Origin: Opeltia flavorubescens
Taxonomy: Eukaryota > Ascomycota > Lecanoromycetes > Teloschistales > Teloschistaceae
Reading direction: 5' to 3'
Assembly: GCA_000442125.1 (NCBI GenBank)
Contig: KE546975.1
Coordinates: forward strand, 1,550,001-1,614,000
Length of the DNA: 64,000 bases
Below are positions 36,294 to 48,119 of this stretch, piece by piece (positions within the stretch are counted from its first letter, which is position 1; every line of letters begins with the position of its first letter). The notes below the pieces were generated by a model. That model had not been told where the DNA came from and did no database searches. It worked only from the letters and a program-made list of their open reading frames with translations. A program made the position numbers and the translations under genes.

Positions 36294-36807
36294 ATGAGAT
36301 TCTGTATCTGGTCAGCCGCAATCTTGCTTGTGGTGTCTACCACTGCTTCACCAAGTCATCTGGAGATTGGTACGTGATCCACTTTAACTCTCGATGTCAC
36401 ATCTCATATAATGATACAGACCTTGATGTCACCGGAGACCATCATCAATAGCGTTCCCGTGGACGCGATGTCCGCAATCATGAATTCAAACAAGAGTAAG
36501 AACACGCACATCGGAGGGCAAATTCGGCCATAGCCAACAAAATTCCTCGCGTATCTCCTCTTTTCCTTTGATTACGAATAGTATAGAGACTGACATGCGT
36601 CATTCACGTCAGGGCAAAATTTCATCAAGAGGCTTTGACCGAAGGGGATGTGGGAGCTCAATGTGTTGGCCTTGGGAGTATTATGAACATCTATCCCCCC
36701 TTCGGTGTTCATCCATGTCTAAGATGGGAATAGATCCCTGTCAATCCACCAAAGATTGCTGCTTTGGATACCGTAGGCTGACGCATTCCTGTGGACTCGA
36801 AAATTGA
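36294..36807 (+). CDS. Candidate Cys-rich small secreted protein (two exons)
   Basis: Exon 1 (36294-36369) encodes a clean signal peptide, MRFCIWSAAILLVVSTTA. A 217-nt intron (GTACGT donor, TATAG acceptor) joins in phase 1 to exon 2 (36587-36807), giving 98 residues. The mature protein has seven Cys in 50 residues, including RRGCGSSMCWPWEY, LRCSSMSKMGIDPC and TKDCCFGYRR. The intron is longer than most here, and an alternative with an extra internal exon did not keep phase. Odd Cys number, no recognised family. The signal peptide plus Cys density suggests an apoplastic effector-like protein; the gene model needs transcript evidence. Confidence 0.42.
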
Positions 36808-37825
36808 ACTACGCAGCTGTGGTTCAACCATGGACTGGCTGTTGTATACCTGAAGGTATGTATGTTTGATTTTGGGACCTTGTTCTCTCTGAACGACTTT
36901 CCGTTTGCGGTTGAAGGAATTAAATAACTTTGGATACCTTCGATTAGGATTGATGGATATGGTAAAGCTCATTCCTGCTGGTCTTACTCTGCTATGAGTT
37001 GAGGTGTTGATAATCTTTGAAAACGATCTGTCCCTAGTCTTTACTTCTCAAGATATGTCAAATGTTCAGTAATCATTCAAGCGAGTGACCGTCACTGTTC
37101 GGGGAGGAATCTTGGATATGTGGGATGATGGATCACCTTCGCTTTTTTGAATCTGGTCAATTGGAATTCAACTATTCATCTTGAGCTCATGCTGTCATTT
37201 CAATATGGTTGAAAACATTCGGCACGATTTGAGCTTCGTGATGATCTCTACTTGCACGTGAATGAATCGATCTTACGGCAAATAATACCGTCGCCCTTCC
37301 TTCACGATATCCGCAGTAGAAACTATGGCAATGAAAAAAGTATAGAAATGCGAATCCATCCTGATCCAAGGAGAAAGAACGCAGGTACGGAAGCACATGT
37401 AAGTAGGAAGTAATCCAAACCTAGCCGTTGGATTGGTAGCGATAGATTGCTGGAAGGCTCTTGTGAAGGATATGAGAAGTATGATAAATGGAGGTACAGA
37501 GTTTGACATGACTTCTTCCTACTCTAGTGTCCATTAGGTATGGAATGTCTGCTTAAATCTTGCACTTCATTGTACCGATTGATATATATCGCTGAGTATA
37601 CATCTTAAGAGACGTATACTCAACGATAAGTTGTATAGCTGTGGTCGTCGTCTCTGACAAGAATCACGTCGATGTTAGTTGCCAATCAAGGAATTTCCCA
37701 ACGGCGATGAATCGTGGGATTGCATCTAGAAAGCACGCAGCTTATCTGCTTTCGGCTGTGCTCTACAACTTTCCCTTGCTAAATAAATTAATTTCTTCAC
37801 CTCCTATATATCTTTACTTGTAATC
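36808..37825. other. Intergenic region with inverted repeat
   Basis: An imperfect hairpin at 37589-37626 has the perfect core TGAGTATAC / GTATACTCA. A minus frame of 78 codons (37273-37509) starts with a hydrophobic leader but lacks further support. Nothing else recognised. Confidence 0.4.
37589..37626. repeat. Inverted repeat around TGAGTATAC
   Basis: Arms TGAGTATAC (37593-37601) and GTATACTCA (37614-37622) are perfect. They extend to about 13-14 bp (ATCG outside one arm, CGAT outside the other) with one mismatch; the spacer is 12 bp. Possible operator or transcript hairpin. Confidence 0.6.
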
Positions 37826-38206
37826 TCAAACCCTCATTGATTTCTTTGGCAATCCTTTCTGCTCTTTGGACTTTGGGCTTTCCTTCCTGTCCAAGAGTTA
37901 GCTACTCTACATCATCGGCGTGGAAAAGAATGAAAGCTGACAGCACAAAATGTATCAATGATGGGACTTCCCTACGCACTCCTCGTTTACGACGTTCATT
38001 GACCCGATAGATAATCCACCTTACCAGTGTACCGAGACGATCATTCCTATGTCTATGACCTCCTTTAATGCATCTACCTTCTGGCTTGTAGCCCATGTAG
38101 TTGAAGTACAAGCTCCCATCCCTTGCGCAGGGGAGGAAGTAATAGTCGGAATCACGATCATTGCAATAGCTATCACATTTGACGACAGCATCAAGATGTA
38201 ATTCAT
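37826..38206 (-). CDS. Candidate small secreted protein with Lys-rich tail
   Basis: Exon 1 38206-38025 and exon 2 37886-37826 are joined by a 138-nt intron with a good GTAAGG donor, a CTAAC branch site 9 nt before the acceptor, and ACAG. Phase 2 is consistent and gives 80 residues. The N-terminus MNYILMLSSNVIAIAMIVIP is a signal peptide or anchor. The mature part has one Cys and a Lys-rich tail (KESPKSKEQKGLPKKSM). If the intron is retained the frame closes just inside it. No family recognised. Support rests on the signal peptide and intron signals. Confidence 0.35.
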
Positions 38207-38926
38207 GATAGCCTGAGCAGTATTAAGCTCGATCACGCCCGGGGTCCTTAGAACTGGGGGAGTTGAGGGCTTGAAAAAGGAGTGGAAGAAGGCGGAAGGA
38301 TACCAAGGTTGCGCAGTGATGAGGCGCAATGGCCGAGAGGATAGGTGCAAGCGCGATACGTGACATAATTATCTCGCTATATGGCATGGGGGTATATCAG
38401 ACCTGCCACTACTTGGCGCACGTTGCGTAAAGCTGTGCCAGTGCACGCGAGGAAGGAAACATCAAATTTTGAGTCAGATGCATGACAAGTATGGTTTCTT
38501 GTGACATATATGTTACTGTGAATACAGATGCAGGCCAATGATGATGGACGTAAATGGCGTGTTTTTCTCTTCATCGTACCATGGAACCTAGATTAGCTAA
38601 ATTTCATAGCGTGCGTCTCGACCGATCTAGTAGAGCTCCACATCACCGCGGTCCCTTTGCAGGAAATGTCATCACGAAATTCGTCGGCCTCGATGGCTAC
38701 CTCTCGCAAAATGCATTCGGTCTCAATGGTCTTTCGTCATTCTCTTTGGTTCCAGTTTGCATATGGTCTATCTCAGCCACCCTATATAACATCGGTCTTT
38801 TCCTCATTTCAATGATCTCCAGCTAACAATCTTCTGCCGAAACCCTCTTTGACCACAAAGCATTCCGCCTTCGCTCCTTCATCTGCCTCGGTCGGCAGAC
38901 ATTGCATCTGAAAAACGTCTCCCAGT
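38207..38926. promoter_or_regulatory. Intergenic region with TATA box for the 8-Cys gene
   Basis: A TATATAA box lies at 38783-38789, about 140 bp before the next ATG, with a pyrimidine-rich tract after it. No other feature seen. Confidence 0.4.
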
Positions 38927-39184
38927 ATGAAATCCTCCATCGCAATTTTTCTCTTTTTTGCGCTCACCCACGCCTGCGGGGACAATGCCTTTCGTTGCAT
39001 TGGTGCTGAGAAAGATGGACGCAAAGACAGGGCCATGACACAATCTATCTGCACTGACCTCTTGCAAACCGTTTGTTACTGCTCTCGATGGGGTCAAATA
39101 TCTTGCGATCCTAGCGGAGAGAATATCGATTTATTCAAGAAAATGTGCAAGAGTCATGATGGCTACTCCTGGGAGGAATGTTGA
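38927..39184 (+). CDS. Small secreted 8-Cys protein (effector candidate)
   Basis: One exon, 85 residues. The signal peptide MKSSIAIFLFFALTHA is classic, with cleavage expected after Ala16. The mature 69-residue chain has eight Cys, at positions 17, 24, 42, 50, 52, 60, 74 and 85, an even number suited to four disulphides, and no unpaired region or membrane segment. It starts right at the predicted cleavage site (CGDNAFRC) and ends in Cys. A TATATAA box lies about 140 bp upstream. I do not recognise the family. Size, Cys content and position near an AT-rich island are those of fungal apoplastic effectors or antimicrobial mini-proteins; the role is inferred. Confidence 0.72.
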   Translation: MKSSIAIFLFFALTHACGDNAFRCIGAEKDGRKDRAMTQSICTDLLQTVCYCSRWGQISCDPSGENIDLFKKMCKSHDGYSWEEC

Positions 39185-40557
39185 GAAGCTACAATGGCTG
39201 AAATTTAAGGGCTTGTGTTCCCTCAGCGAGAGATTATTGACCGGGTAAGTAGCTCAAGTTCCCTGTGTGGTGGTGGTGAAAAGAATGATCCTAATTCAAA
39301 GAAGACAAGATTCGCGCTGCACTCGAGAGTCTACGAGGGCCTTGAGAGTACATATCTCCCATCATGATACTTCATCTGTACGTAAAAGAAATATAATTAG
39401 AAATCCAGTGTCTGGGAGGAAGCGCTTGTTGCTTTACAACACCTACTATCATTGCCGTTTTTTCGATAAGGAAGTGCAGGAGAGACTTCACCGTCTATAA
39501 GGTCTGCTCATCAGCGTCGCGGGCAGTTCATGGCATACTCCATGGTAAAGAGCTGCCGCATGTCAATAGAGCTATCATCAGCATCATGCTTGGTCTAGAA
39601 CAAGAGCAAAGATAGTGTCTATAGGAGACAAATTGAGCGTTTCGCGCGCTAAGTGATGAACTTGATGTAGCGGCTTAATCGCAAATGAAAAATGGATAAG
39701 TGTTAAAAAAGCGTGGATTTCGCTTAAGCAAAGAAGAATTTCGGACATGATTGGAATAAAAGATGTAGAGCTGGGCTCGTGATCCCTGTGGTTACCACTG
39801 GGGTCAATTCAACGTGACGTCTGAGCCTCTACCACCCTCCATCGCGCCCGCGTATGCGCGTGGAATTGTGGAGATATCTAAGGTATGACAGGAGGGTTTC
39901 AACCCTGCTTAGAAGGCAAGTAGAGCGAATTTGTCAGAGAAGATAAACAGAGAAAACGCGATCCAAGCCTTGTAAGGACGTTGTCACAAGTATAGAAATT
40001 GGGATCTGTCAAGTACTTGGCGCGAATTTACAAAGTTAATGATTAGCGCACAAATGCGAAGCCTTCGCCAAAGACGGTTTATTATCTGATGAGAGGTGGT
40101 CTTTTTCAGGGAACTACCAGTTGTCCACCCGCGCTGGATACACTAAGCAGTGTGTTACTGAAGTGGCAAAAAGTCACAAGAAGGGGAACTGGAATACTGG
40201 ATGAAAGGGACAGAATGCTAATCTAGCAATCAAGGTATCGATAAAACTGTTTCGTACGCGCCGATTTATAGAAAAATTAACCTTGCTCCTCGACATAGAC
40301 TGTAGATTAAGACACAACCGTATCAGGATACTACCAGCGCTCGTGACCTGCTTTCCCCCTTAAGGTTATCGATCGTTTTACTGGTGCATGAACTACGTTT
40401 TATCGATGAAACAAGTGGAGTTCGCGATAGATAGTCAAGCAGATATAAATTGGCATTAAAGTGATATTTAACATGGTTACCAGTCCAAGCTGCCCCTGCT
40501 CTAAAAACTTGTAGCAATCCCTATGCTTCAAGATGAATTGAGTAGAATGTTTCGTAA
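39185..40557. other. Intergenic region
   Basis: About 1.4 kb with no supported gene. Short frames at 39267-39500 and 40323-40517 show no features. No repeat or RNA gene recognised. Confidence 0.4.
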
Positions 40558-41832
40558 TCAGCGGAGCCCAGGCAGTGCTTCATGTGACGCGTTGTCCAGG
40601 CCGAAGATTCGGTCCCGTCCCAAGCAGCTCCCTACGGTACTTATATAGACTGTCTCATATATACACCCTTTCTTAATGATATCAGCCCAAGTTTTCTTAG
40701 AGCCCAGTGGAATTACCCCGCATTTGGTTCCATAGTCTTTGAAGTCCCTTTCCCAGCCGAAAGTTCCGAATATTAGCGGGATTAGAACCGAGAGTTCCTG
40801 AAGGTGGAGTGGTACAGAGCGATCTTCTACCCCACAGTCTAAGAAAAGCGAGCATCTGTCACCACGTCTGGGTTTTTTGTCCGCGTCACTTTTCGGTTTC
40901 GGTATCTCATACTGAAGACCCTTGTTAGTCAACGAGTATGGTCTCTTGCCTATTATTGGTCGGTGCAATTCAATTTGCGCTGAATTTACAAATGCTTTAG
41001 GAGAGGTAGCCAAAATCCCGGTCGCAGTCCAGGAGGACGTAGTAAACCAGGCGAAGATCGATTCGTCATCAGATATTTTGATGAATTCGGATTGCAGTCT
41101 GGCGAAAGCTTTGCGTCCCTCGCCGTATAGAAGAGGCATATTAACGCCACAGAGACCCAGCATACAATATGCCATGTCCTCCACACGAGTGGTCTTTCTA
41201 TTAGAAAGCCAGCTCATTTTCCTTGCAAAACACTGAGCTTCAGGGTCCTCGATAAGATTGCTTTTGGAGATACCGGTAGCTTGAGATATATCTTGTAGCA
41301 ACACGCCATGTTGAAGTATGGACTGATGGTTTGGTAAAGAAGCCGCACGATTACACCCGATGATCTTCCATTCGGAATCAAGAAAGATCAGGCGGTTCGG
41401 GGCTAAGAGCTCCTGCAAGGTCCAACCTCTTCTAAACCACTCGCTACCTCGAAAATCTGCACGCAGTGTCTTTTCGTCGCAATCACCGTGCCGGTCTAGT
41501 TTTATGATCACGTCTGCTAGATAGACGTAACACATGTTTGCACTTTTATACCACTCATACATGGAATTAATGGCTTCACTGAGTTCGGCGCTGCTCTTTT
41601 TATCGATGCAGCAGGTGTCGATCCAAACCCACTCGAAGCCATGATGCTTAGCGAAGCTGCAAAAGGCCTTGACCTTATCATACTTGGAGCTCCACCGATG
41701 GCTTCTGTAATCAGGAAAATCTGCATACGATACTTCATAGGACGTCCAACGATGGGAGAGTATAGCATGATCAGGAACCTGTCCGTCAGAGAATTCTTCG
41801 AGCGCAAGGCTATCTGTGTGTAGGAGTCGCAT
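40558..41832 (-). CDS. HET-domain (heterokaryon incompatibility-type) protein
   Basis: A single exon of 424 residues from MRLLHTDSLALEEF, the usual opening of this class; an upstream ATG at 41883 would add 17 residues. All three HET motifs are present: HAILSHRW near residue 22-29, the central FEWVWIDTCCIDKKSSAE followed by INSMYEWYKSANMCYVYLAD, and WFRRGWTLQELLAP near 130-143. After the domain comes the common KMSWLSNRKTTRVEDMAYCM and LGLCGVNMPLLYGEG region. The C-terminal 170 residues carry no domain I recognise, for example no WD, ankyrin or NACHT repeats. HET proteins trigger cell death on recognition of non-self; other members may act in general immunity. The partner gene cannot be inferred here. 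Confidence 0.92.
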   Translation of the reverse strand: MRLLHTDSLALEEFSDGQVPDHAILSHRWTSYEVSYADFPDYRSHRWSSKYDKVKAFCSFAKHHGFEWVWIDTCCIDKKSSAELSEAINSMYEWYKSANMCYVYLADVIIKLDRHGDCDEKTLRADFRGSEWFRRGWTLQELLAPNRLIFLDSEWKIIGCNRAASLPNHQSILQHGVLLQDISQATGISKSNLIEDPEAQCFARKMSWLSNRKTTRVEDMAYCMLGLCGVNMPLLYGEGRKAFARLQSEFIKISDDESIFAWFTTSSWTATGILATSPKAFVNSAQIELHRPIIGKRPYSLTNKGLQYEIPKPKSDADKKPRRGDRCSLFLDCGVEDRSVPLHLQELSVLIPLIFGTFGWERDFKDYGTKCGVIPLGSKKTWADIIKKGCIYETVYISTVGSCLGRDRIFGLDNASHEALPGLR

Positions 41833-43230
41833 TGATAGATAGTCGGAAGTTAAGATCTTAGTGTACCGCGATTGATCTGTCAAAACGCCCGATTTCGATG
41901 ATCAGAGATCGGTATCTTCCAGAAATAGATTCTATTGACTTCTCTTCACACCGATGGAAATTGATCGGACTTCGCCTAAGATGGTTGCCTTGTTGCATTT
42001 TTGGGTTAGACTATGGACGCACGTCAGAACTTTGGGTAGGTTGAATGAGGAAATTGCACGCGGACTGGCTTGGCTTCGAAATACCTTCGAGTGAATCTCA
42101 TACATCAATACATTAATCCGGTACTCTCCCCGTTCTTGTCAATACGATCAGGTATGTCTAAATTCAATATTTGTAGACAGCACACGACCAATGCAGACCT
42201 GCGCGGCCGCCATTCACGATAATAGATGAAGAGTGGCATGATCACCTTTATGGCTTTTCCTTACCAATAATAGCCATTCTGTTACAGATGAGCCCACAAC
42301 GGAATGTGAACGTGCGCGGTCGAAGACTTAATCTCTGACAAATCGCTCGAGACTGCTTCAGAATTATTGTTATGCCATGCCATAGATTGCATACGCCTCA
42401 TAAAGCTGAGCATTCTTCTCGCTATATCCACGTGGAAGAGTTAGTAGTCGGCCAACTTCACTTCCTTGGATGTCTTCAACGATTTCAAGATACCCGAACT
42501 GACTGTTAGGGCAGTTATACATGGCTTTCTACGTAAACTCGGCTCTCTCAAGGACTTCACGGGTCTTTCAGATGGTCCTATTCTTCAGTACCTTGAAGCT
42601 TCTCACAGAATGTAGTTGCTGCAAGATCGAAGATGCTCTCATTGAATCTACGATGGCAGTAACCGGGTGATATCATGGTCGCTACTACCATGGAAATTGA
42701 TTGGTGAGGTGGGCTACCTCCGATGTGCGGAGGCTATCCTGGAATGCAACTGGAATCTGCTGCTGGAATAGCAGAAGAGAAAAGCCGAGAAGGATGCCAT
42801 TAACGGCGAGGTCCGTATCGCGCAACGACTGAAGGATATGTGCCATGAGATGTCGGAATGGAACAGACGTCACTCACATGCCTGTTGGCCACTCGATTTC
42901 CAGATTTTTTGATTTTACGCATGATGCGGCTAATCAGGCGTTATGACGAAGGCATGCTCGACATATCGGATGTGGGAATGAGAATGTTTCTAGTCAATGG
43001 AATCTCGACTCGGCTGCTGCACTACGAAATCAGTTTGGGATGCAAAAATCAACGCCACCATCTGCATTGAAACGCTCGTGAGTGCATATCCACAAAGCAT
43101 CAATCACGCACTCTTGATTTGATGCAGCTGTCCAGACATTTCCCATGGACATGGTCGGACCTGACATCTTGGTTGTCTAAAGGGTCTGGGTCAATCCTCT
43201 AGCATGCAATGTACACCCTTCCCCTCACCT
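41833..43230. other. Intergenic region
   Basis: No gene supported. Minus frame 42685-42873 has a hydrophobic middle but no motif. The right end passes into the left copy of a segmental duplication. Confidence 0.4.
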
Positions 43231-44670
43231 CGATAACTATACATTAGTAAATGCTACATTGTTTCAATGGGAAACTTGAAGGATCAAAATATTCTCGGCC
43301 TACTATAGCATGTTACGAAAGCGCCAAATTATCATAGAAGTGAATTTCCCAACACGAGCTGACCGCTGCAGTGCCAAAGAATTAGACTACCGACGGAAAG
43401 TATGAGGATTCTTATTAGCTCGACAACGTTGATCGAGATCTCCTTGGTGTCTATCCAATCAACAAGATGCACCATGTCAGAATCTGCTCCCAACTCCTCG
43501 AATCTAGACCAGCATCGAGATCTTGTACAGCACGCGCCTGCATGCGGGGTAGCTTCTTTGTGATGTACCTCAAGATCGAACTGTCGTTAACGGACCATAC
43601 GCGCGTACATGCTCCATAATATGTGAGGAGAAATTGCGTGCAGCCTATCACGGACAACATGCAGGAGCCATTGGCTGGAATAAAAAGCGCACATGTTGTC
43701 CAGGCATATGCGGGCACAACCAATTTCTATGCAAAGACACATCATGATCGCCCTTTCCATTGTCTATTTATTGATCGCTGGCTTCCCTCCAACTTTGGAT
43801 TTCTGGTATCAAAAAGCCAGACTGATAATAAAAATTTATCATACATCTCCATCGACCTTTCTTTCAGAATTTCGAGCATGCAATTCTCCAAAGCAATGGT
43901 AGCCCTTTTCGTGGCGTCGGCCATGGCGCTACCGAATCGTCTGGTCATTGGTATGCTGTCCGAGTTCAATCTCAGACTCCCAATTCTGATAGAGTGGTAT
44001 AGACATCGACGTCGTCGGAGGCACTGGCACCCAAGAACAAACTCCAGTCCTCCGCAAGTAAACGTCCCAACCTATATGACAACTCATTTCCTGAACACGG
44101 ATGCTGATATGCATTCTTACCGTTAGGGTGAAAGGTCATCAAACGGCTCTGACAGGAGGAGATGTGAACCCTCAATGTACAGACTATGGAAGTATGTTTG
44201 GATCTCTGTCCACTCTGTGATTCCATTTTTTCCCCCTAATCATTTCCTCTAGGGAAATGTAATCTCACCGAAGAATGCTGCCGTGGATATTGTACCAGGA
44301 AGGGTATTTGTAACAGTGATTGATGAATCGGATTCTGAAGAAACTTGTATACGGGCGCGTCCTTTCCTCCGAGAAATACGTAAATCGGGGCAGGGCATCT
44401 TGCACGCTTAGTCAATTTTTTATCTACTGTTTCACGCATGTGCTGACGTTGAAGACTTCCTTCATGGTAATGATGAATGGAAATGAAATCGCATTTAACC
44501 GTACGATTTTCATCTACTGCCAAATGAGACTGTGAATAATTGTAGTCAAAAGAAGCACCAATATCTGCTCTTCTAAAAAGTACCCTATACTTGATTTCAA
44601 GCATGGAATCATCGGGATTTCCAAGCTTATCAATAACCAGAAAGGAATTTAAGTAATTCGGAGGGTCGGT
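43230..44670 (+). repeat. Segmental duplication, left copy (carries knottin gene A)
   Basis: This stretch aligns by eye with about 52250-54010 in direct orientation. Shared landmarks are the CCTCGAATSTRGA-like segment, AAATTRCGYGCAGCCTATCACGGA (43632 and 52915), the whole knottin gene, and CTTAGTCAATTTT / CTTGGTCAACTTT (about 44408 and 53721) past its stop. The copies are clearly diverged. The right copy is longer, with about 350 bp of extra sequence near 52560-52900. Confidence 0.65.
43878..44323 (+). CDS. Knottin-like secreted mini-protein A
   Basis: Four small exons, 43878-43950, 44003-44057, 44127-44191 and 44253-44323, with introns of 52, 69, 61 and matching phases (1, 2, 1), give 87 residues. 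The signal peptide is MQFSKAMVALFVASAMALP. A polar linker (DIDVVGGTGTQEQTPVL, then KGHQTALTGGDVNPQ) precedes a C-terminal six-Cys module: C-TDYGRK-C-NLTEE-CC-RGY-C-TRKGI-C. Spacing C-x6-C-x5-CC-x3-C-x5-C is that of inhibitor cystine knots. Paralogue B at 53169 has identical lengths for exons 1-3, the same phases and the same Cys spacing, which strongly supports the gene model. Fungal knottins act outside the cell as effectors, inhibitors or signals; this one's target is unknown. Minus frames over exon 4 are shadows. Confidence 0.82.
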
Positions 44671-45160
44671 CACTAATATTGAATTGAACCGTTAGCTTGG
44701 GCCGTGGTTATTTCCTTGGTGTATCACTGTACTCATTATCATGATGATAAATATATGATACTTGTGACCCCGTCCTATGATGTTTGCTTGTGTGAGCAGT
44801 AGCCCAAGTATAACAGTGGTATATAGCAATTGACCTTCCTCATCCAAATTCCATCCCTCGTCCTAATATCAGATCAGAGATCCGATTCCTTGATAGAATA
44901 CCAGAACATTCGTGTAGGTAGAATGGAGGAAGTACTATAACAAACCTTATCTTATCAATCATAAATGCGTAGTGAATGAGCAACTCGCTAAAGTATCTGC
45001 TAAAGCTACGCTAAAATCAAAGCCAGACCGAGTTACTTGCTGTCAAATGATTTATATATACACGAGTTGAATTAATTGCTAAAAGAAATCTATAGAGAAA
45101 AGTCAAATCGCTTAGCACTTGATATATGGTGGAGCCTATTACCTGTTTAGGATTGGTGCT
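44324..45160. other. 3' flank of knottin A up to the AT-rich island
   Basis: A minus frame of 145 codons (44236-44673) overlaps knottin exon 4 and has a counterpart in the right duplication copy, but that similarity follows from the duplicated DNA. From about 44950 the composition becomes AT-richer. No clear gene. Confidence 0.4.
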
Positions 45161-45325
45161 TTAGCGTTCACGAAACTCTAAAAAATACTTAATATCGAGA
45201 ACAACAACACCAACACACCTATTTTAGTAGTAAAATAATTATTTTTTTCTAGCTACTATAGTTATTTTATCTACTAAATCGTCTATTACCTATTACGGTA
45301 ATTATAAAGCTATCTATATCGAATT
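45161..45325 (+). repeat. Left terminal inverted repeat
   Basis: Matches the complement of 51385-51531. Landmarks are CGTTCACGAAACTCTA, ACACCAACACACC, TTTTAGTAGTAAAATAATTA and TAGCTACTATAG. Relative to the right arm it carries several T-for-C and A-for-G changes, as RIP produces, and a small insertion near 45288-45297. Confidence 0.8.
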
Positions 45326-48119
45326 CCTTACTAATACTAATAGTTAGGCCGGTTCCTTCTACCTTTCTCCCCCCCGCTTTTCGACTTATATTATCGCCTA
45401 CCCTAATACCTTACCACGTTATCGATACTCTTTACCGCTCGAAAGCTAAAGGGCTCTTATAAATTTACTAACGGCCTAACGCTATTACTAAATAGTTTAA
45501 ACTAGGTATATCTACTATTTACTAGTACGAAAGCCGGATTTTAGTATATAAAACCCTCAAGCCTTTATAATTAGTAAAGAAGGGTCGGTTTAAAAAACTA
45601 TATACCGCGGTAATAAAAAATTTAATAAAATTTCGTTAATAATATTTATAGGCCTTTTTAAATAAAATAATTACTTTTATTAAATAAAAATAAAATATCC
45701 GCTATAATATTAATTTAATATTCTATATTTTAAAAACCGAAGGTATAAATAGATATAAAAATTAGTATATTAGATTTTCGAATTAACTATTATATACCGA
45801 ATAATAAAAATTTATATTTAATATTACTACTAACTAGCTAATTTTTATTAATAAGTCGATATTTAAATAGTAAAACGGTTAGTATTATATAATTTATAAG
45901 CCTATTAGATATAAACTTTAATAGTAGGGCGACGTAAATTAAAATAATATATAGAATATTTTACTTATTTATACTATCGATAGATATCTACTATATATAG
46001 ATATTAAAAAAGGCTTCTATAATATTAACGAATTCGTAGCCTAGATTTAAAATTAGCTATTACCTTATTATAACGCTTAATCGGGGGAATATAGTATTAT
46101 TTACTTTAATAACTTTAGTTTTTATTATAACTATCGCGTTCGTAAAGCTATTAAAATAAAGGATTACCTAATTAAATTTCTACCTTTTTATTTACCGGAT
46201 TATAATTTTATTAAATTTACCTTTAATATATTAAAAGCCTAGATAAAAAGATATTTTAAATATATATAGCCTCGTTTTTAAAATAACTTCAGCGAGTTTT
46301 TAAAATATATAATCGAATAGAACGAGTATAATAAATATATAGTAGTATACTTCTATTATAATACTAGCGGGTATAAATTTAAGAACGATTTTAAAGTATT
46401 CTAGATAGAATTATAGATTATAGTAGTAGAATATAGCTAAAAAAATATAAAATAATAGCCTAATTTATATAAAAATTCTCTATCTATTTTTTAAATATAA
46501 AAAATCTATTATTATAGTATATTTTATATATTTAATATACCGGCCTAAACTCCGTTTATTATATATTTTTAAAATAATAAATATCTATTTTAAAATCTTA
46601 TACTAATTTATTAAATAAATCTACTTTTATCGCTATATTATAAAGCTCGTATAATATATTTAATATTTATTTTAAATCTTTTATAATCTATATCTAGTCA
46701 TTAATAATACTTTTTATTCTATTTAAATATAGTTTAATACCTTTGTTTATTATATTATTCTTCTTTTATATTTAAAAATTATTTAGTACTTATTTATCCT
46801 TTAATATAATCGGGCTTGATTTTTTAAAAGGCTCTGTTAAAAAAGCTAGAGGCTTTATTAAAAAAGCTAAGGGCGGAGCTAAAGGATAAATTATAGGAGG
46901 TACTAACCCTATTACTATTAGGGGAGATAAATATATAAATAGAGGTGGGTTCAGTATATATAATAATAATATAAAATATATAAATTAAAGTATTTACTAT
47001 TAGTAAATAGATTTTAACTAATTATTAATATTTTATATTAATAAAAACTTTATTTATTATATCTAATAATCTATTATATATTCTATTCGTTTTTTTTATT
47101 TTTATTTTTTTACCTCGCGCTCTTTCGTTTTTATATTCCTTAAGATTTTAATAAAAAATATCTTATATATAATATCTATAAAGCTTTATTTTATATAAAA
47201 GTATTTATAAAAGAAATATAAAGATAATTTAATTAAAATACCAGTTTTTTTCTATATAATAGCTTTAGCTTATTATTTCTTTTAAATAATATCGAGGCTA
47301 TAATATTAATTATTATATACGACAAAATAAAAGCCTTCTAGATAATTTTTATAATAATTACTAGTATAATTCTATTAATCGAGTAATTTCTATATATAAA
47401 TACCTATAGCTTTGTTTTAATTATATTATTCGGTCTATTACTCTTTTAATTAAACGGTATAAGTTTTCTACCGAGTTAATATAAGCGGAATCTTATTTAT
47501 ATTAATAGATATTATAATAGAGTTTTAGGAAATAGTTATTCTAACCTCTTTACTAAAATATTTAACGATAATATTTATAGTATACCCAGTATATTTTAAT
47601 TATTATTTATTTAATACTATATTAACTTTTTAATACTAATTATTTTAGTTAAATATAAGGTCTAGATTAACGCGTTAGCGTATAAATTTAAAATACTATA
47701 ATTTAATTTAAACTATAAACTTATATTTATTATTAAACCTTTTATCTTCTAATATTTTAATAAATTTTTTTTTAAATACGTTAACGTTAAATTAATTATA
47801 GTTCTATTCTTTTTTATTAATCTTATTTACTTACTATAATTTATAATCTAGCCTAAATTTAGCTTTAAAAACCAGCTTAATATTAAATAAATAAAATCTA
47901 TTCTACTATTAATTTAATACCTTATTTTTACGGTTTTCAACCTTAACTATTCCTTTATAATTAACTAGAATTTTACCCTTGTTTAAAATATTACTCTCGT
48001 TTAAAGTAGATTAATTAGTAGAAAAATACTTTAATTCGATATTCTTTTATATAAACCGGCGAATTCCTTTATATTATTCCCTTTCTACTTTTAAAGTTTA
48101 TTCCTTTTTATTCTATTTT

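Noticed and set aside
44236-44673. 145-codon minus-strand frame downstream of knottin A
   Set aside because: It overlaps knottin exon 4, lacks an ATG at its upper end, and its counterpart in the right duplication copy is not open. The similarity is explained by the duplicated DNA.
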